Under the pieces are notes generated by a model. The model had not been told where the DNA came from and did no database searches. It worked only from the letters and a program-made list of their open reading frames with translations. Positions 35,610 through 48,200 of a stretch of DNA of 64,000 bases are shown piece by piece. The position numbers and the translations under genes were made by a program. Numbering within the stretch: position 1 is the first letter of the stretch; each line of letters begins with the position of its first letter. Location of the stretch: contig JAUIRK010000945.1 in NCBI GenBank assembly GCA_030549495.1, positions 1,571,501-1,635,500 of the forward strand. The letters are read 5' to 3'. Source of the stretch: Nectonema munidae (lineage: Eukaryota; Nematomorpha; Nectonematoida; Nectonematidae).

Positions 35610-36590
35610 AATATATCAATCAAAATTTTGATCGAAATATAAATTTTCTCACAAAAATATCTTTCAAGTCTTAAATAAAATATGCATTTTAAATTATTAA
35701 ATCGAGCATACTAATTTCATTTCTGGATTCAGTATTCGCAGTAGAGATTCAAAATTTTGAAGATGTCAATCAAATTTATTATTGATACTTGAAAATTTCT
35801 TCAAAAATATCATCAATTGGTCTAGCGAATTTTATTTTTAAATTCTATTTCCGTAATTAGGGTGTAAACATGTCTGAAAGTATCATTCCTATTTGGGATT
35901 GATGTTTGAAAATGATATCCAAAAAATATTTAAATTTAATATTTTTTTGAATACAAAATCGACCATCCTGACTTTTTTTTACCATGTGGTGTTTTCATTG
36001 AGAAGGCACAATTGTGCCGCTTGTATCGAACTATGAGGAAAGTAGGCTTGCTGCGGGATCGAACCCAAGACCTTCAATTATCGAAGCCCAGTTTCTAACC
36101 AACCTTACTCACGCCCAAAACTTCATTTCTGGGTTTCATTGTCGATAACGCCATTTAAAATTGCGATTGAAACAAGTATAATTATACTAAATTGACTATT
36201 TTGAGCATTTTTTATACTAAATTGACTATTTTGAATTTATTTCTTTCCAAATAAAATTGTCCTAAAAATATCATTCATATTTTAAAAAAAGTATTTTTTA
36301 TACTAAACTGAGTATGCTGATTTCATTTCTGAATTTAACTTTCGAAATAAGGCTGTAAAAATGTTTAAAATTGTCAATCAAATTTTGATTATTATCAATG
36401 AAATTTTTTCTATAAATATTCAAATTTTAAATAAAAATATTTTTTTTATAAAAAAAATCGAGCATGTTGATTTCATTCTTGCAATAAAAGTTGGAACTTA
36501 TGATGTAAAAATGTCTCAAAGTGATGTGATCACTTTTTTTTCTAAAAAATGTTATCATCTCTCAATTTTTTTAATACAATTATTATAGAT
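35610..36590 (+). repeat. Degenerate tandem array downstream of PCBD
   Basis: Recurring blocks TCAATCAAATTTTGAT, AAATAAAAATAT, TCGAGCAT..TGATTTCATT and GTAAAAATGTCT at about 35702, 35950/36119 (one unit split by a SINE), 36308 and 36461. Unit length is uneven, about 150-250 bp after removing the SINE. No coding function is visible. Confidence 0.6.
35988..36116 (-). repeat. SINE family A, copy 4
   Basis: Minus-strand copy with B box GGGTTCGATCC and head GGGCGTGAGTAAGGTTGGTT. It is inserted in a unit of the tandem array at 35610-36590. Confidence 0.85.
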
Positions 36591-37277
36591 TGGTTTTGCA
36601 ATTCAAAAATTCTTTATACACATTTGCAAATCAACATTGAATATTCATTACACAGTTTTTTTCTGGATTTTAGCATCTCGTATACTCATGTCGCGCAGGA
36701 AAAGTTTATTAAGAAAATGTAAAAATCACATTGTGAAAATTTAAAAAACAAAACACACTATCTCACAGTAGTAGTAACTTTGAGGATAACACAATTTCAA
36801 CAAGGAAGTATGCACCTTGTTCACAAGGAAGATCTACGATTTTCCCATTCGTAGTAGGGAGTGTAGTCATCCTATATTGAGTGTTTGAAAAAAGATCTTT
36901 TTATCAATCTTTAACTTATCGATTCTAACACGAATATTTAATTTTCAAGTGGCCAGAATCACCATAATTTAACAGAAACTAATAGTGTGCAAAAACTGGC
37001 AAAATAATTACATCCTGTCGATCGAAGTTAGCCCTTTTTTGATTTTGCAAAGAAGTTGTTTGGTTCAAATTTATACTTTAATTTATAACAACTAAAAAAT
37101 TTATAGTCAATTTTGCTTTTTATATTATTCAAATTGTTTTCATTATTTTTAGTTATTTTTTTTTATCTTTTTGTGTATAAATAATTTTACTGCTCTAATT
37201 TTTCGCATTTTTAAAAAATATTTGTTTTTAAGAATCTTGTTGGACTTGTTGAGAGACAATTAGGCCTCAAGGCTATA

Positions 37278-37410
37278 TTAACCCATTTACGGCCAATGTT
37301 CCTATTTTGGAACGTAATAATCTTACCAACCTTACGTATGCCTCTTATTTGAATGACTTTGAATATGGATCGTCTGTGTTTTTTAGGTATCGTGCTCTTT
37401 GTTGGACAGG
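37278..37410 (-). mobile_element. PiggyBac-type miniature element, copy 3 (opposite orientation)
   Basis: TTAACCCATTTACGGCCAAT, then GTTCCTATTTTGGAAC, and further on ATCGTCTGTGTTTTTTAGGT, the reverse complement of the interior of copies 1 and 2. It shows that the family's second end is also TTAACCC. Confidence 0.68.
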
Positions 37411-37509
37411 TCGAATTTGTTCAGAGTTAGTATTAACCTGCTGCTCCGTTGGACAAAACTAGTATGTTCAATTATCCATACGAACGCCAAAATTTATTAA
37501 CAAATAATC

Positions 37510-38685
37510 CAGGGCGAGTAAAAGTCAATAAAGTCAACTTGTTTAGTCTAAAAATTTTTGAACTAACTTCAAATTTCTAAGTCAATTAAAGTCAATTTTT
37601 CGAGTTTAGGTCAATAAAGTCAATTTTTATATTTAACACTTTTTGATTCAATGTGCCTAAAATTGTTATAAGCGATACATACAAGATTTCTTCTTTATAT
37701 CAACACTTTCACAATAGTTGGGCTTTTTTTCATCTAATAAAAGGTTTTACTGTAAAGTTTGCCTGACTGAGGTTAAACATGAAGATGTTTTTTGTAAGAC
37801 ACATTTTTTCTGTTGACAAACGCGGTTACATACGATATATCGCTCCAGAAGTTATGGAATTTTTTACCCAAACTCTTTTTATCATTGCATATTTTTCACA
37901 TCTTTTACACAAGTTTACCTTAAAAATTTAGTTATCCTGCAAAATTGTAGATTTACCGGCATTAAATCATTTAAAATTACTAATAGAAAAAGACGTTCTC
38001 TTTTCAAACCTATCCGTAACACTTCAGTTCCAATTGTAACAAAATTGACAAATTGGTTGCAAGCAGCAAAATATTTTCATTAAAATCTTCCAGCAGTAAA
38101 GAAATTAATGATGAAGATGATGGAATTTGATTGCCAAATTTCAAGAAATTGTTAAAAAAAAAATCAGTGTCAAAACTTGCTAACAATAATAATAATTAGA
38201 GAATATTCACGATTCATTGATTTAGTAGGAAAAGGTCAAGATAGAGACTTTTTCAGTCAAAGATGCTTTTACTTGTTTCTTCAACATTATTTCATTTAAG
38301 ACGAATGTGGCGTTAAAAGGCATCTTGAAAATAGATTCAAATAAAATGAAATCAATAAAATCATGAATATGGAAAACTCTCAAATCTTTCGCAGTACTTA
38401 TCCCAAATTACAAAATTGTCAAGTTTTAACTTTAGAAGTAGAAAGATCTTTTTCTAAACTGGAAAAACTGCTAGAAAATGATCGAATTTTAAATCAGAAA
38501 ATGTCATTAATTATATGTTGTTGTATTACAAAGTTATGGATTATTTGAAATAATTTTCAATACTTTCTTTAAAGTGTTCATAGTTGTTCAATTCAATGAA
38601 ACTTTAAAAAGTCAATAAAGTCAATTTTTTCTCTGAGTAAAAGTCAATTTTTTCTAATTTTTTGGGTCAATTTTTCCTCGCCCTG
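37510..38685 (+). mobile_element. hAT element of the CAGGGCGAG family, partly deleted
   Basis: Starts CAGGGCGAGTAAAAGTCAAT and ends CCTCGCCCTG, giving a short terminal inverted repeat. Subterminal GTCAATAAAGTCAA motifs occur at both ends. A fragment at 38363-38548 encodes the hAT dimerisation segment (LEVERSFSKLEKLL, MSLIICC). The first 720 bases are the reverse complement of 20348 down to about 19600. No intact transposase. Confidence 0.75.
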
Positions 38686-38689
38686 CAGT

Positions 38690-38840
38690 ATCACACAAAA
38701 TTTTATATAATTAAAAAAATAAAAGTAAAAAAAAATTTTTTTTTATTTAAAAATTTTCTTTTTTCCTTTTTTTTTTTTTGTTTTTTTTAAATTTTTTTTT
38801 TTTTTTGGTTTTTTTTTGATTAAAGAAAAAGGGGTGCCAG
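38690..38840. repeat. Poly-A/poly-T block
   Basis: Long T-runs broken by single G or C, directly after the hAT element ending at 38685. Same appearance as 33880-34165. Confidence 0.65.
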
Positions 38841-39235
38841 TGGCGTACCAAGAAGGAGTTGGTCCACTCTGGGACAGCATTTATTTGTTTATTAATATAT
38901 CATCAATAAAAATTTAATCGAGATATTTTAGACTTAAATAGTATTGTAATAATGATTTGCTACACTTTTTATTCAAATTTTACAGCCTATATACCACATT
39001 TGTTGTTAAGTTATGGGCGTTTTGAAGTGTTATTTGCAAATTTTAAGGGGCGCGCCAAAATTAACATCCGCTCCAGACAGCATTAAAAATTTGTTGATAT
39101 CATTTGTGAAAGTTCCCATATCTATTGAAAGCAGTAATGAATTTGCCCGATAGAGGTAGGACAATATTTATAATTTAGAAGATAAGCCCTAAAAATTCCA
39201 GCACCCTTTCTAAATTTTTACCCAAATCTCTATTT

Positions 39236-39420
39236 GATTGGTTAGTTGGATATCAAAGCCCTTTCAGTCGTAAGGCTATATGCTCTCATTATGTTTGAGA
39301 TGGTTAATCACAGTGTTTGTAATTTGGTTTTTAAGAGTCGGGACTCTGGAGCTTTGGGGATCGAACCCCAGATATTCAACTATTAAGTTGAGAGGCACAC
39401 TCTAACAACCATTGAACCTT
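39236..39420 (-). repeat. SINE family B, copy 5
   Basis: Left end TTGGTTAGTTGGATATCAAA. B box GGGGTTCGATCCCC is retained on the minus strand, and the head is diverged (AAGGTTCAATGG). Confidence 0.82.
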
Positions 39421-40091
39421 ATCCATCGCTGATTCAGGATATTAGTTATAATTATTTGTAAGGAATTCCATTTTTAAAATTTTGATACATCCCCTTTAAA
39501 TTTTGCTTTCCTTTTAAACAAATTTTTTTGCAAATACCATTTTCATCTTCTAAATCAGAAAATATATTAGAATTAAGTAAAATTTCAAACTCTCAAGTTC
39601 AAAATTTTAAAAATAATATATATTCATATATTTGACCTTCAAATGATATTGAAATCGTACAAATTATGTTAATGTGTCGACAACGTAAACCTCAGACCTT
39701 CAGAAAAGAAATTTGAAAATTTGAGCCAAAAATCTTAAACAGTACAATAAAAGGAATTTTTAAAATTATCTAATTTATTCATGGCGTCTTTTGCATCAAT
39801 TATTATCGCTGTTTCTTTATTTAAAATCATTTTGCGTGCATTTTTGTGAATGATAAAACAAATTATAGCATATTTAAAAATGGGATTTAAATTCTATTTT
39901 CATTTAAATATTTTATGTTGTCAAATTGAAGTTTAAAACTACTAGAGATATATTTATGAGGAATTGTAAAAATGATACAAAGGGAAAGTGAACATAAAAA
40001 AAATTAAGTCATATCTACTCGAATATGCTCCATCCCTAGCAACATTAAATAACACATTCAAAATAGTAAAAGATGCAATGAAGTGTTGACG

Positions 40092-40215
40092 GCAAATGGC
40101 CTAGTGGTGGGAACGTATGGTATCGATGCTGTCGGTCTAGGTTCAATTCCAGATCGCGACTATCGCTAGCATCTGTCTAGCTATGTAAGATTTATTCTTT
40201 CTTGGATGCGATAAG
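40092..40215 (+). repeat. tRNA-derived SINE, family D, copy 1
   Basis: A box AATGGCCTAGTGGTGGGAAC and B box GGTTCAATTCC, both near consensus for RNA polymerase III, then a body ending CTTGGATGCGATAAGGACGA. Confidence 0.82.
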
Positions 40216-40424
40216 GACGACTAAAAAAGTAAACATTTTCACCATCTTGAAATCTATATTAGAGCTTTCAATCATTTATTTATGTAATGACCCCAACACT
40301 TTTGTTTTTAGTGAACGGAGATCTGTTCTAAATATGTATTGTATATACTTGTATATTCTACAAAAGATTCTTCTATTCTGAATATCATCATGATCCATTT
40401 TTAAAGAGGTCTCTCCTTTTTTCA

Positions 40425-40495
40425 TGGGTCGATCGCTTGTGCTTCATCTTGCGGGAGTCACACGTAAACTGAGTTCAAATCCCGCATGTCACCTG
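40425..40495 (+). repeat. tRNA-like repeat, single copy here
   Basis: GGGTCGATCGCTTGTGCTTC and B box GAGTTCAAATCCC, spaced like a tRNA. The T-stem pairing is imperfect and no complete cloverleaf is obvious, so a pseudo-tRNA or SINE head is more likely than a working tRNA gene. Confidence 0.4.
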
Positions 40496-42796
40496 CATTA
40501 CCAAAATCATCCATAAAATTAGAAAAAAAATCTAGTATGCTGATAATTAAAATGGCAACATCCGAAGAAGTTTCAAAATGTTTTAATTTCTAACCCCCAA
40601 CCTCAGTTATTATCCAGTCAAAAAAGCGACTCATCAATACAATTTGAATCATTAATAAACTTTAATCAAAAATAATTATTAATTTTTTCTAATTAAAAAT
40701 CATGTTTAATCATTTACAATTAACTTTGTAATTATACTTATGATGCGAAAAAAATTATACTTCAACTTAATTTTTTAATGCGATCAGGCACAAACATTTA
40801 CTCTGACTTATCGAAAGCTTATCTATTTATGGAATATAATTTGATATTTTAACTTTTGACATAGTAACTCCTCTCACATTCAATATAGCTATGAAAACAT
40901 GTAGTTCAGAAATGATAATTTCCATAGAGTGTCACATAAAACACGTTTAGTTTCACTCGTATGCAAAGTTTATTATTTTGAAGATATAGAAATCAATAAA
41001 AAGTACCCACGAACTCAAAAATAACCTTTTATAACAGATCTTTTAGATTTTCTCTAGGGCCTAGTGCCTTTTTTTAGAGAGTTTTTTGGTATATTAGTGA
41101 CTGTCTAAAAATTATGTATTTTTTTTTTTAGAAATTTATTGAATTTCAAGTAGAATCGACAATAAATAACATAAATTCTTGTCATTTAAAATATTGCAAG
41201 GGTCAAAATAGCCCCTTTGGACGTTCTATGATTAAAACGGTGAATAAATGATGTAGAAATCTAACCATATCCTTACCTAATCGATTGCCTCCTCTCTCAA
41301 CTGACATTTTTTTCTGACTAGGGGCCTTCGTACATAGATATGAAGTCTATTGGCTATTAATCATCTCAAAGGCATTTTTATTGCCTGATTTTTTGTAGAA
41401 AAAAAACCGGAAAAATTGAATTTTCTCCAAAGCTTGACGAAAAATTTTCTCCCGCATGACAATTTTTGAAACTTGGTAGCCCTGATCTTGGTTCTAATTT
41501 TTATGTAATAATTAAACAATTCTGTTTTAAATGTGTGATATGTAATACTTTTCTGATGTATTATTTTGCAAATTGTATATATGTGTTTCTATATGTTTCT
41601 TTTTCCGCGAGTAATACCATTAGCGTCTATAGCTAGCCAAAACATATTTTTTTTAGAAATGTTGAATGGTTATATATTTACTTTTCATCATAGAATATAT
41701 AGCACTCTTTGTGTTTAAATATGATTAACTGAGATTTGATCCTGAAATATTTGTCAATTAAAGCAGCAATTTTAACCCTTTGAGGACCAGAATTTTGAAG
41801 AATAATCGTCTGCTATCTTTTTCCATTTATTTTTGTGTGTTATAAGCAGACGATTATAATTTCTTGGTACCACATTTTCACACCTTATAGAAAGGATGGG
41901 GCATGCGTTTAAAAAATTATGTTCTTATGTACTTTTTGTAGAAAGTATATTTAATTTTTAAAATTCCTTGTTTGAAGTTATAAATTAATTTAATTTCAAA
42001 ATAATATTTTTCATCGATGAACTCTATTATACTTCATGAATTTGTTTTTCACAAAGTTATCCACATAAAATATTAATTGATTCAGGGTTCAAACTATTCA
42101 AAAAAAATTTTGATAAGATCCTATCAAATATCAGTATAGTTGTATTTATATATATATTTTATAGTTGTTGGATAGAAGATAGGAATGTCTTGATCAAGCA
42201 TAACTGTATCAACGCACTACGCTTCCACCTTTACAACAACAGACATTCTTTTCTTTTATATAAAGTACTTTATTTTTGTAGGTTCTATGAGGAAAGGGCA
42301 TCAAACTAAGATAATAACCTAAGTTTGGTCAAGGCAGCTTTAAATTCATAAAAACAGGGAAGTGCAAAACATTATAGGAAGAAACAATGGAAACTGGTTT
42401 AATGGCAGTGGTGCAATGAATGCTGAAACTGAAGTTATATAAAAAAGGAATCACATTTTTGGCAAATTATTTTAATTCAAATAATTAACATAGTTACATA
42501 ATAAATCATTTCCAAATTTACAAAATATGTTCATCAATTTTTCGAAAAGACAGTTATGGTCTTTTCTTTTAAATTAGTTGATGTATGTTGTTTACCAAAA
42601 AGATAACTACATTTTATACCCCTCCCTTCAGTCAAATAAAAAAATTCTGATTATTGGAAATTTTCAGAACGGTTTTTTTCCGAGTTCACTAATATCATTG
42701 ATCCATCCTAGTTTATTACAAACCCATTTATTATTCATGTGCAAGATACTGAAAATCAAATATAACATCCTTTCAAATTAGACATCTCAGTTTGAG
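40496..42796. other. No gene seen
   Basis: AT-rich intergenic DNA with one piggyBac-type terminus (41772). The frame 42578-42781 has no recognisable family. Confidence 0.5.
41772..41880. mobile_element. PiggyBac-type terminus
   Basis: TTAACCCTTTGAGGACCAGA followed by AATCGTCTGC and, 50 bases later, GCAGACGATT. These are shared motifs of the TTAACCC elements above. The other end was not found. Confidence 0.45.
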
Positions 42797-43080
42797 ATGG
42801 AATTAACTATTCTTCAAAATGATTTGCAATTAAAATGTAACCAAAATTGTAAATTATGGAGCCTAGTTGATGATCAAAAATTCCCCCTTTTGAAAGAAAT
42901 CTATCAGAGATTATACCCACGCGTTCGTTTTACATATATTTGTGAATCAGCTTTTTCAACGATGAAGATATTTAAATCTAAAAATAGATCACGATTGACA
43001 GATGACTGACAAATTATCAACCAGAAATTCAAAATTTTGTCAAAAAAATACAGTCGCAAGGATCTCATTAAAATATTTTT
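42797..43080 (+). pseudogene. hAT transposase C-terminal fragment
   Basis: The frame 42797-43009 ends with the hAT dimerisation signature YICESAFSTMKIFKSKNRSRL preceded by FPLLKEIYQRLYPRV, as in GTF2IRD2/EPM2AIP1-like hAT relatives. No upstream catalytic part is readable. A CCCTG-like terminus near 43225 may be its end. Confidence 0.65.
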
Positions 43081-43839
43081 TAACTAATGTAAAGTATGCA
43101 TATGAAAAAAATATATAATTCTACATTTAACTTTATTCCTTTGTCTGTAAATAAAAAATATTTGTATACGTTTTTAAATAGTTTGGGGCCCTAACATTTC
43201 AAAGATAAAGAATATTAGCATAGCCCTGATTGGTTCTTTGCCTTTGGGTTTTTCAAAGACTGGAGTGTCTTCTTCAATGGCTTGGTACAATTTATTATTC
43301 GATTCCCCTCTATAATTCAACATCGTGATAATTATCCCTATCATCTTTTCAGTTATGGAATATTATTTTTCACTTCGATGCAATACGGACAACTAAAACA
43401 TATTTTGAGTGTTCGTTCTTTCACTGAAAACTGCAATTTTGACGAAATCTGTAATTGGTTTTGATAACAAAAATTATTTTCTAGCCATTAAATATCTGCA
43501 AAAGAGCATCATAGTTTTCGGTCAAATAGGGCATTTTTGTGAATAGTTTAAAAACACAATCAAAAAAGTTAGTGTTTTAACCGTGATGAATAACATGCTC
43601 CTACCACTACGCTATCTTCCGAAGCAATAAAATATCTCGATAAAAATTCAATTGAGAGAAACAGAGTTAAATATAGCTAGTTTAAAATTTTATTGTGCAA
43701 AACTATATGGTCTTATGAAGTTGTTGATAAAGAATTGATGCAATTGTAATCATGTGTTAAGTGAGAAAATTTTAAAATTTAGCTGATGTGAAATATTCGA
43801 CAAAGAAACAATTGAAAAGTAATTGGTCAGATGTTTCAT

Positions 43840-44100
43840 GGAAAGAGCAAATGAATTTTCAGAATGGAATATTTGAAAATGATATTCTGTGAAGATTATA
43901 TTTCGATGGGCAGTCTCCAATTATACAATTTAAAAGCGAATACCAAATGTGGCGTCGTAATTTTTCAATTGTAGATAAAAAGTTAAGTGTGAAGCCTCCT
44001 CATTTAAGCCGAGGTTGCTAATGATATATTTAGAGGCAGAAGAGGTTGTTGAGTTAAATTGTCCAATATTGCCTCTGAAAATAATGATTGTTGAAGTATA
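43840..44100 (+). pseudogene. Probable hAT (ZMYM-like) transposase fragment
   Basis: Translated pieces such as SWKEQMNFQNGIF and FKSEYQMWRRNFS, followed by VDKKLSVKPPHLSR, resemble the linker before the hAT dimerisation domain. Stops interrupt it. The resemblance is from memory of family sequences only. Confidence 0.35.
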
Positions 44101-44340
44101 AATATATATTAAATATTTAATTTCACAAACAATAAAAAAATTGATACATATACACTAAAAAAATTAATATTATATCATGTAAACCAGTTTTATAAAATAT
44201 AGGAATTTTTTAAATTCAAACGATGTTACATTAATTTAAATCGTATAAAGGATGTTCAATGTTAAAAAATTACTTGCAATCTATTTAATGCGTTTTTACT
44301 GGTGTCTTAGGTAAAGTTGTCTACAGGTTAGGGTTTTTAT

Positions 44341-44681
44341 TAGTGTTGGTATTCGCTTAAAATTAACCGATTATTAACCGGTGAATAAGGCGAACTAATT
44401 CTTCATAGCCAAACCATAATTCACAAGTTAATATAACTGGTAAAACCTTTAGTAAATGATAATAAATTTAAATATATAAATATTTTAAACTTCAGTAATG
44501 CAATGTCTTGTGTTTTCATGTTCTGGTAATTGTAATAATGCTCTAATAAAATTGCATTTGATTCTTCGTTTTCTTGAAAGATTTTTATCTGTGGATTAAA
44601 AATTTTCCGTATTTAATACATCAAAGGTATTAGGCAATGTAAAAACCTGGTTAACGAAAACACGGTTAATTACCATCACTA
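44341..44681. mobile_element. hAT-type miniature element (341 bp)
   Basis: Termini TAGTGTTGGTATT and AATTACCATCACTA are inverted repeats. Paired ATTAACCGG-like motifs lie inside each end. Target duplication GTTTTTAT against GTTTTAAT (7 of 8). Confidence 0.8.
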
Positions 44682-44694
44682 GTTTTAATACTAG

Positions 44695-44830
44695 AAGGTT
44701 ATGAGTTCGAATCCTGCTGATGGCTTAGTCCTTGGAGTTTGGGGACTCGATCTAGATTATTTCAGTTCAATTCCCCATCGTGACTATCCTCAACATATGT
44801 CCAGTTGTGTATGTACCAACAACTTAAAAA
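44695..44830 (+). repeat. SINE family D-like, degenerate
   Basis: Two B-box-like motifs (GAGTTCGAATCC and CAGTTCAATTCC), followed by CATCGTGACTATCC, which matches the family D body. Confidence 0.5.
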
Positions 44831-45214
44831 ATCCAGTATCAAAACTTATTTGTTCATATATTAATACAACAGTTGAATTATTTTTAAATCATTATACAAC
44901 AAACACTTTTTAAAGAATATATAACAAATGATAAATATAGTCTATCTGAAATACTTATTTCATTATAATTATTTTTTTTTTGAATAAGGAGTTTATACTC
45001 TGGAACTAATTAGCAACATCACCAATAAAGTGTATAGTTTTAACAATTTTTTTTATTGTTATCATTTTCTTTCACCCAAATGGGCATATCTGAATATAAA
45101 TACATTTTTAAAAATATTTATGCATATTATTTATCTATTCTAGTTTTATTAATGGAGCTGGCTTATTAAATCTTATAGCAGAAAATATTTTATTTTATTA
45201 TAATTCATCTTCAA

Positions 45215-48200
45215 ATGGTTGAGTTAGCTAATTCTGTTTTTAGTGGTAAAAAAAGAAATTTCAAAGTGTCCAAGCTTCGAGATATAGAAATAAAAATTCA
45301 GAAAGAATGGGAAGATAATCATATTTTTGAAGTTGATGCCCCTACACATTTCGAGTATTATTATATATATATGGACTATTTTTTTTCTTTTCAAACTAAT
45401 TTCAATTCCTATCTTCTATGTTGAGCGTACCTGAGCACTTATATTTATTCTCCAATGTTAGAACGACTGCATAGCTAGGAATTTGACTCAGGTGGAGGGA
45501 GCACCTAGATTTACGACTTTTTAAGGCTTTGTCTATACATTTGTAAATATACATAAAGCTAAATTCTCATCTGAAATATATATTTAAAAAAAATTTATTC
45601 TAATAAATTTATAATTTTTTATAGTTAAATTCTATATTTATTGAGAAAAACAATCAATTTTTTTGCAGAACTTTGGTGCAAATTGATTTTCATTTAACAA
45701 TGTTATTTACTATTTTTGCTTTCAAAACTCTTTTTTTAACAAATTAATCAATACCTTTGGTCAATTTATTTTCAAAGTGTAGTAAAGTGAACTGAGATTC
45801 TCTATACTGTGTCTTCCTTCTTGGATGACCAGAATCAACTCGTTTTTAACGTCAGAAAAAACGCATTCAACTACAGAACTCGAATATCCTGCCGCTAGAA
45901 CTATTATAAAGTTTGTTTTAATATCTCCGCCACACCTAATGTTGAAACAAAACTCGTTATTCTTGAGATTAAATCAGTTTTCATTTCGAAATTCTTATCA
46001 TTCCGTTTCATATCTAATATTTCAACCTGCCCCATATCATGCCTATCTTGTATTAAAAGTCTATGCTATTTTATATCCAATTTAAGTTGATCATACCACT
46101 GGGCATTTATATATAAATAATATATCATATATGCAAGAGATCCTTTGGGTGGGGGAGAGGGGGCGATTAAAGGAAGTTAGGGGCAGTGTGATCCCCTTTC
46201 ACTATCTACGCCCTTGGAATTTCATTTTAAACTCCTTATCTTTGTTGCATGTAACTTAATTGATCGTGAATAGAGTATTTTACTTAAGTAAACCATCGTT
46301 GCCTTATATCAGCGTTTTTAAACTTTTTTTACTGAGACCCATAGCAAGAACCCCCGTTCGCATCGCGTCCTATAATACTTAGGTGTAATAAGACAAATTT
46401 TAATCTGCACATTGTTCTATTCATTTGTATGAATAAAATATTTATACTTTCAGATTTTGGTACTTTCCTGTTATCGCCCCACCACCCCAAAATGTTATAA
46501 AACATGTATTAAAGTACACAAATGTATTAAAAAAAACAAGTGAAAAATCTTTTAATCTTTAGGTGGATAAAATTCAATGTAGGTTATAAAATATTATAAA
46601 TGATATATAGTAAGTTTAATGTAGGTTAGGTTAAAACAATACAAGAATATTTATCGTGGTAGAAGAGCGATGGGTGGTGGGGCGATAACAGGAAAGTACC
46701 TAGATTTTCTTCACTTTGCTCTCTCTTGATTTCCTTTCTTTTTTGTCACGACCCGTTTTATTTTTTACGTGATCCACTGAAGGGTAGGGACCCACAGTTT
46801 GAAAAACGCTCCTTTATCAGGTGTGGATCTAGAAATTGGCATTAGGGGGCGGATTTTACTAAACTAGAACTCAAATTTGAAGCATATAAATTTAAGCTAT
46901 ATCAAAAATTTTAAGCTATTTTTATCTTATTTTGGGTAATAGTTTAATAAAAACGAAAATTGACTTTTATCATAAACCTTAGAGTGAACAAAAAGAAGAA
47001 TGAGAGCATTAAAACGATCCTCATTCATTGAACTGGGAAGTGATTTGATGTGGTAAAACTTGATGTGTTAAATAATAAATTTACAAAAAAAATTGGATAA
47101 TATAAAAGTAATAAGTGTCACACTTAACTACGATTGAAACATAAAAAACTTTTGGGCTTCTCACTTTAGAGAAAGATTGAATCTAAAAAACGAGTTGCAG
47201 AAGCCATCATCATATTTGAGTTTTACGAAAAGAATTAGATCAAGGAAAAATTTCAAGCAATTGGCATTGCAATTTTGGGGAGGGAGGGGGCTTACGGCGG
47301 TTCCGCCCCTTTTAAATCCGCCAGTGCTTGTATAACAATGTCTCTAAAATGCGCCATATTAGCAATCTTGTGAAATAGTCAAGATTACAGACGAAAAAAT
47401 TTATGAAAAATTCATTTAAATTATATAGCATTCTCTCTCTTATCTCTCGTAGAATTCAGATGATTTCAAAAACAATAACATGGTCATTTCCCTCTAATTT
47501 AACTTGAAATTCAATGATCATGAATTTTTGTAAATTTAAATCTATAACATGTAAAGTTATATAACAGACTCTATTTATATTGTTTATCGCCCATTTTTTC
47601 TTAATTGTCGTCTATGTCGTCATCAATGAGATTAGCACATGAAATTTACTGTCACTTAACTGATATTAGGTAATACTGTTTTCATTTATGAAAACCTCAT
47701 TATTTGCTTAAAACGATCTTATGTTGTACTTAAATTTTTATAATAGACACGTGTTAATGTCATCATTCTCTGATGAATGATTGGTGCCTCTGATCTCTAA
47801 CCTTTATGAACTTATTTAAAATAGATTTTTTTAATACCACAATCAAAATTTTTATCAAAATGTAAAATTGTTTTCCTGATCAAAGTTTTTACATCTTTTA
47901 ACACCCCTGACTTTTCAAAATACTTTTTTAGAAAAATATTTTCAAGCTGCATTGTTTCAAAGTTTTTACATCTTTTAACACCCAGGACTTTTGAAAAGAC
48001 TTTTTTAGTTGGAAAAATATTTTAAAGCTGCAATGTTTTCTGATATAAAATATTTATGAACATTTTTGTAATTAAATTTTTTTCCTCGATGGTCCACGCT
48101 TGTTTTATAGAAACCTTGAAATAAAGTCTGAAAAGAAAGAGATTTAAATTTGTGTTTCTTCAAAGCAAAATATAGTTCTGCATTTATTTTATAGCAAACT

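Noticed and set aside
38849-39090. hAT-like start CCAGTGGCGTACCAAG
   Set aside because: No matching second terminus or target duplication found.
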